A stretch of DNA of 53,765 nucleotides from DASRBN01 sp035294305. Its GTDB lineage: Bacteria > Chloroflexota > Ktedonobacteria > Ktedonobacterales > Ktedonobacteraceae. Below the pieces are notes generated by a model that searched no databases, was not told the origin of the DNA, and worked only from the letters and a program-made list of their open reading frames with translations. Location: assembly GCA_035294305.1 (NCBI GenBank), contig DATGLD010000052.1, positions 1 to 53,765 on the forward strand, written 5' to 3'. Of the stretch, positions 51,957 to 53,765 are shown in pieces. A program made the translations under genes and the position numbers. Every line of letters starts with the position of its first letter. Within the stretch, counting starts at the first letter, position 1.

Positions 51957-52621
51957 TCACCATCAATCGGAGCGAACAATCCAAACAGTTCGCGTACCGG
52001 CGCGAAGCTTCTGCGGTGTATTGGAGTAGCGCCATATTCGCGCAGCGCTGCCAGGTGAGCCTTGGTGCCATATCCTTTGTGCTGAGCGAAGCCATACTCA
52101 GGATATTGTTCGTGAAGCTGGCACATGATCCTGTCGCGTGTGACCTTGGCGATCACCGATGCTGCCGCGATGGAGAGGCACAATGCGTCACCATGAATGA
52201 TGGACCGCTGCGGAAGCGGAACGCCGGGTAAGAGCAGCGCATCCAGGAGCAGCGCCTGGGGTGCAGGAGATAATTGTGCCAGCGCAGTACGCATGGTGAT
52301 CTTCGTGGCCTGCAAAATATTGTGCTCGTCGATCAGCTCGACAGAGCCGATGCCTATGCCGACCGTGAGGGCATGCTGCATAATAATTTCATATAGTCGA
52401 GAACGGTCAGGAGCGGTTAATTGTTTGGAGTCGCGTGTACCGGCAAAGAGAGAAAGACAACCCTTCTCCAGTGGTAAAATAACAGCGGCAGCTACAACAG
52501 GTCCGGCAAGACAACCGCGGCCTGCTTCATCGAGTCCGGCGATAAAAGAACAGCCCTGAGCAAACAGGGCCATTTCTTCATCGAGCGTGGGTTCTTGTCG
52601 ACTATTCTTCGGTATTCTCAC
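51950..52621 (-). CDS. rnhB: Ribonuclease HII
   Basis: The protein has the RNase HII active site: FIAGLDEAGRGCLAGPVVAAAVILP (Asp-Glu), SKQLTAPDRSRLYEII, a third acidic region near IIHGDALCLSIAAASVIAKVTRDRIM, and the end YGFAQHKGYGTKAHLAALREYG. It cuts RNA in RNA-DNA hybrids. The start is uncertain: GTG 52621 gives 223 residues; TTG 52675 and ATG 52573 are in frame. It overlaps rplS, so translation is coupled. The 3' end abuts the RHS fragment. Confidence 0.9.
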   Translation of the reverse strand: MRIPKNSRQEPTLDEEMALFAQGCSFIAGLDEAGRGCLAGPVVAAAVILPLEKGCLSLFAGTRDSKQLTAPDRSRLYEIIMQHALTVGIGIGSVELIDEHNILQATKITMRTALAQLSPAPQALLLDALLLPGVPLPQRSIIHGDALCLSIAAASVIAKVTRDRIMCQLHEQYPEYGFAQHKGYGTKAHLAALREYGATPIHRRSFAPVRELFGLFAPIDGES

Positions 52622-53069
52622 TGCTGGTATCTGGTGCGACGGTTTTGGAAGCGCGAGCTGCCTCTTTAGCTGCAATCTCTTTACTCGTCTTAGGGCGCAG
52701 TTCCTTTAAGCGCGCAGCCTTACCTGTCAGGCCACGCAGGTAGTAGAGCTGCTTGCGGCGCACGCGGGCATGGCGAATTATCTCGATCTTCTCGATACGT
52801 GGAGAATTGAGGAGAAACGTGCGTTCGACACCCACGCCATGCGTGATGCGACGAACGGTAAAATTGCGGTTCACGCCGCCACCCCGCAGGCGCATCACAA
52901 CGCCCTCAAACGGCTGCAAGCGTTCGCGGTTTCCTTCAACGACCTTCACTTGCAGGCGTACCGTATCGCCTGATTGAATCTCTGGTATATCTTTACGCAA
53001 CTGGGCGCTTTCAACCGCGGCCAGCAGCGCGGGTCCGGCAGACTTCGTTACTGCTTGTTTGTCGGCCAT
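52602..53069 (-). CDS. rplS: 50S ribosomal protein L19
   Basis: AGGAGG precedes the ATG. The 155 residues contain the L19 core: IPEIQSGDTVRLQVKVVEGNRERLQPFEGVVMRLRGGGVNRNFTVRRITHGVGVERTFLLNSPRIEKIEIIRHARVRRKQLYYLRGLTGKAARLKE. The last 35 residues are an Ala/Lys/Glu-rich tail that standard L19 (about 115 residues) lacks. It is part of the ribosome near the 30S interface. First gene of a coupled pair with rnhB. Confidence 0.95.
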   Translation of the reverse strand: MADKQAVTKSAGPALLAAVESAQLRKDIPEIQSGDTVRLQVKVVEGNRERLQPFEGVVMRLRGGGVNRNFTVRRITHGVGVERTFLLNSPRIEKIEIIRHARVRRKQLYYLRGLTGKAARLKELRPKTSKEIAAKEAARASKTVAPDTSSENTEE

Positions 53070-53167
53070 CCTTCACAACCTCCTGTGCGCGTCATGCTCA
53101 GCGGGCATAGATAGAAGTAGCAAGTTCACTTCGATCCGTGGTGAAGCGGAGCCTTCTGCGCAAAAAC

Positions 53168-53431
53168 CTATGAATTGATGCTATTGAGCTGCTTCATCAG
53201 GCGCGATTTGCGGCGAGCAGCGTTATTACGATGAATGACGCCCTTTTTGGCGGCGCGGTCCAACTCGCTCACGGCGGCCCGTACAGCAGCTTCGGCATTC
53301 GCATCTGCGTCATTGATAGCCTGGCGAGCTTTTGTAATACGTGTCTTTACAAGTGATTTGATGCTGCGATTGTGCAAGCGGCGCTTTTGCTCCTGGCGCA
53401 TGCGCTTTTCCGCAGACGGGTTATTGGGCAT
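53168..53431 (-). CDS. rpsT: 30S ribosomal protein S20
   Basis: The ATG at 53431 follows GGAAGG; the longer frame has no support. The 87 residues show the S20 helical pattern: NNPSAEKRMRQEQKRRLHNRSIKSLVKTRITKARQAI and ELDRAAKKGVIHRNNAARRKSRLMKQLN. It binds 16S rRNA early in 30S assembly. It is a stand-alone gene with a short leader. Confidence 0.95.
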   Translation of the reverse strand: MPNNPSAEKRMRQEQKRRLHNRSIKSLVKTRITKARQAINDADANAEAAVRAAVSELDRAAKKGVIHRNNAARRKSRLMKQLNSINS

Positions 53432-53633
53432 GTAAGTACTAATCCTTCCCGAAACATCTGCCCCTCTCATGGGCGAAATCCAAAAACCGTCTATATCAGG
53501 GGCGACCGCCATGCAGAGTGCGGATTCACCCGGCACGTGGCCGCTCCGTCATATGAGTGCCCATGGATTATAGCAGAAAGGCTACGAATATGTCAAACAA
53601 ACAATTACTACTGCTGACGTTTTGATATAAGGA

Positions 53634-53765
53634 TCAGGGACTAATGCCAAAGCGCAGGAGAATGTCCTGGCGAGAGCCGAGCGGAGAGGGAAGGCGTTGG
53701 AGGCGTAAACCGCTCAGCACAGCGAGTTCGGCCAGATGAAAAATGCCATAGGCCGCCCCCACAAA
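53634..53765 (-). CDS. Partial gene, C-terminal 43 residues, unknown
   Basis: The window edge cuts an open frame that ends at TGA (53634-53636). The visible end is hydrophobic, then basic (FHLAELAVLSGLRLQRLP, LGSRQDILLRFGISP), suggesting a last membrane helix or amphipathic helix. I do not recognise the family. Confidence 0.45.
   Translation of the reverse strand, partial: FVGAAYGIFHLAELAVLSGLRLQRLPSPLGSRQDILLRFGISP

Noticed and set aside
51771..52058. Short plus-strand ORF continuing into rnhB
   Set aside because: Its beginning is the RHS fragment and its end is antisense to rnhB, so it is not an independent gene.

Overview
The window looks like chromosomal DNA of a Ktedonobacteria-type member of the Chloroflexota. 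The basis is inference from gene content, not a search: many secreted or membrane proteins with a zinc-ribbon or proline/glutamine-rich head, a long M23 protein with repeated W/Y-Y-F-A-E-G modules, Uma2-family genes, an ECF sigma/anti-sigma pair, a large hybrid histidine kinase, and mid-range GC. Genes are densely packed on both strands with good Shine-Dalgarno sequences. I saw no tRNA, rRNA, CRISPR array or intact transposase.

Layout. 1-3.0 kb: a RIO-kinase gene that has lost its catalytic core, and two membrane or sensor-like hypotheticals. 3.2-6.0 kb: an NCS1 nucleobase permease followed by a nitrilase-superfamily protein with Ala where the catalytic Cys should be. 6.1-13.8 kb (minus strand): cell-envelope genes, namely a secreted M23 protein, a TolB-like propeller, a FemAB aminoacyltransferase, and an anti-sigma-like protein with its ECF sigma factor. 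14.0-16.6 kb: tandem TrkA potassium-uptake regulators convergent with an AI-2E transporter, their ends joined by a perfect 62-bp palindrome. 17-24 kb: small membrane proteins, an amidohydrolase, a T4-endonuclease-V-like protein preceded by a cloverleaf-shaped inverted-repeat element, and a sulfite-oxidase-type molybdoenzyme. 24.3-28.5 kb: a bacterial LIM/DA1-type peptidase, DinB, PaiB and PPOX genes, and a glutaredoxin-thioredoxin reductase fusion. 29.1-32.6 kb: a four-gene Opu-type osmoprotectant ABC transporter. 33-40.4 kb: a double-kinase hybrid sensor, a secreted S53 peptidase and an aldehyde dehydrogenase.

41.1-45.2 kb is the most notable module. A 127-bp MITE with 17-bp inverted ends and an 8-bp target duplication sits directly upstream of a consensus promoter and a T-box leader. 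These drive an operon of an archaeal/eukaryotic-type ProRS, CsaA and a bacterial-type ProRS with editing domain. 45.2-50.4 kb: a Ser-Pro-rich anchored protein, rlmB, a decayed hydrolase, and an MMPL exporter with its TetR regulator and three matching operators. 50.5-51.95 kb is a gene graveyard (ABC-2 permease, LLM oxidoreductase and RHS fragments). The window closes with the housekeeping genes rnhB, rplS and rpsT.

Recurring themes are decay by single-base frameshift or internal deletion (RIO kinase, both Uma2 genes, ABC-2 permease, hydrolase) and a wealth of palindromic elements, some of which share cores. All family names come from reading motifs by eye; starts were chosen by Shine-Dalgarno position where one is visible.
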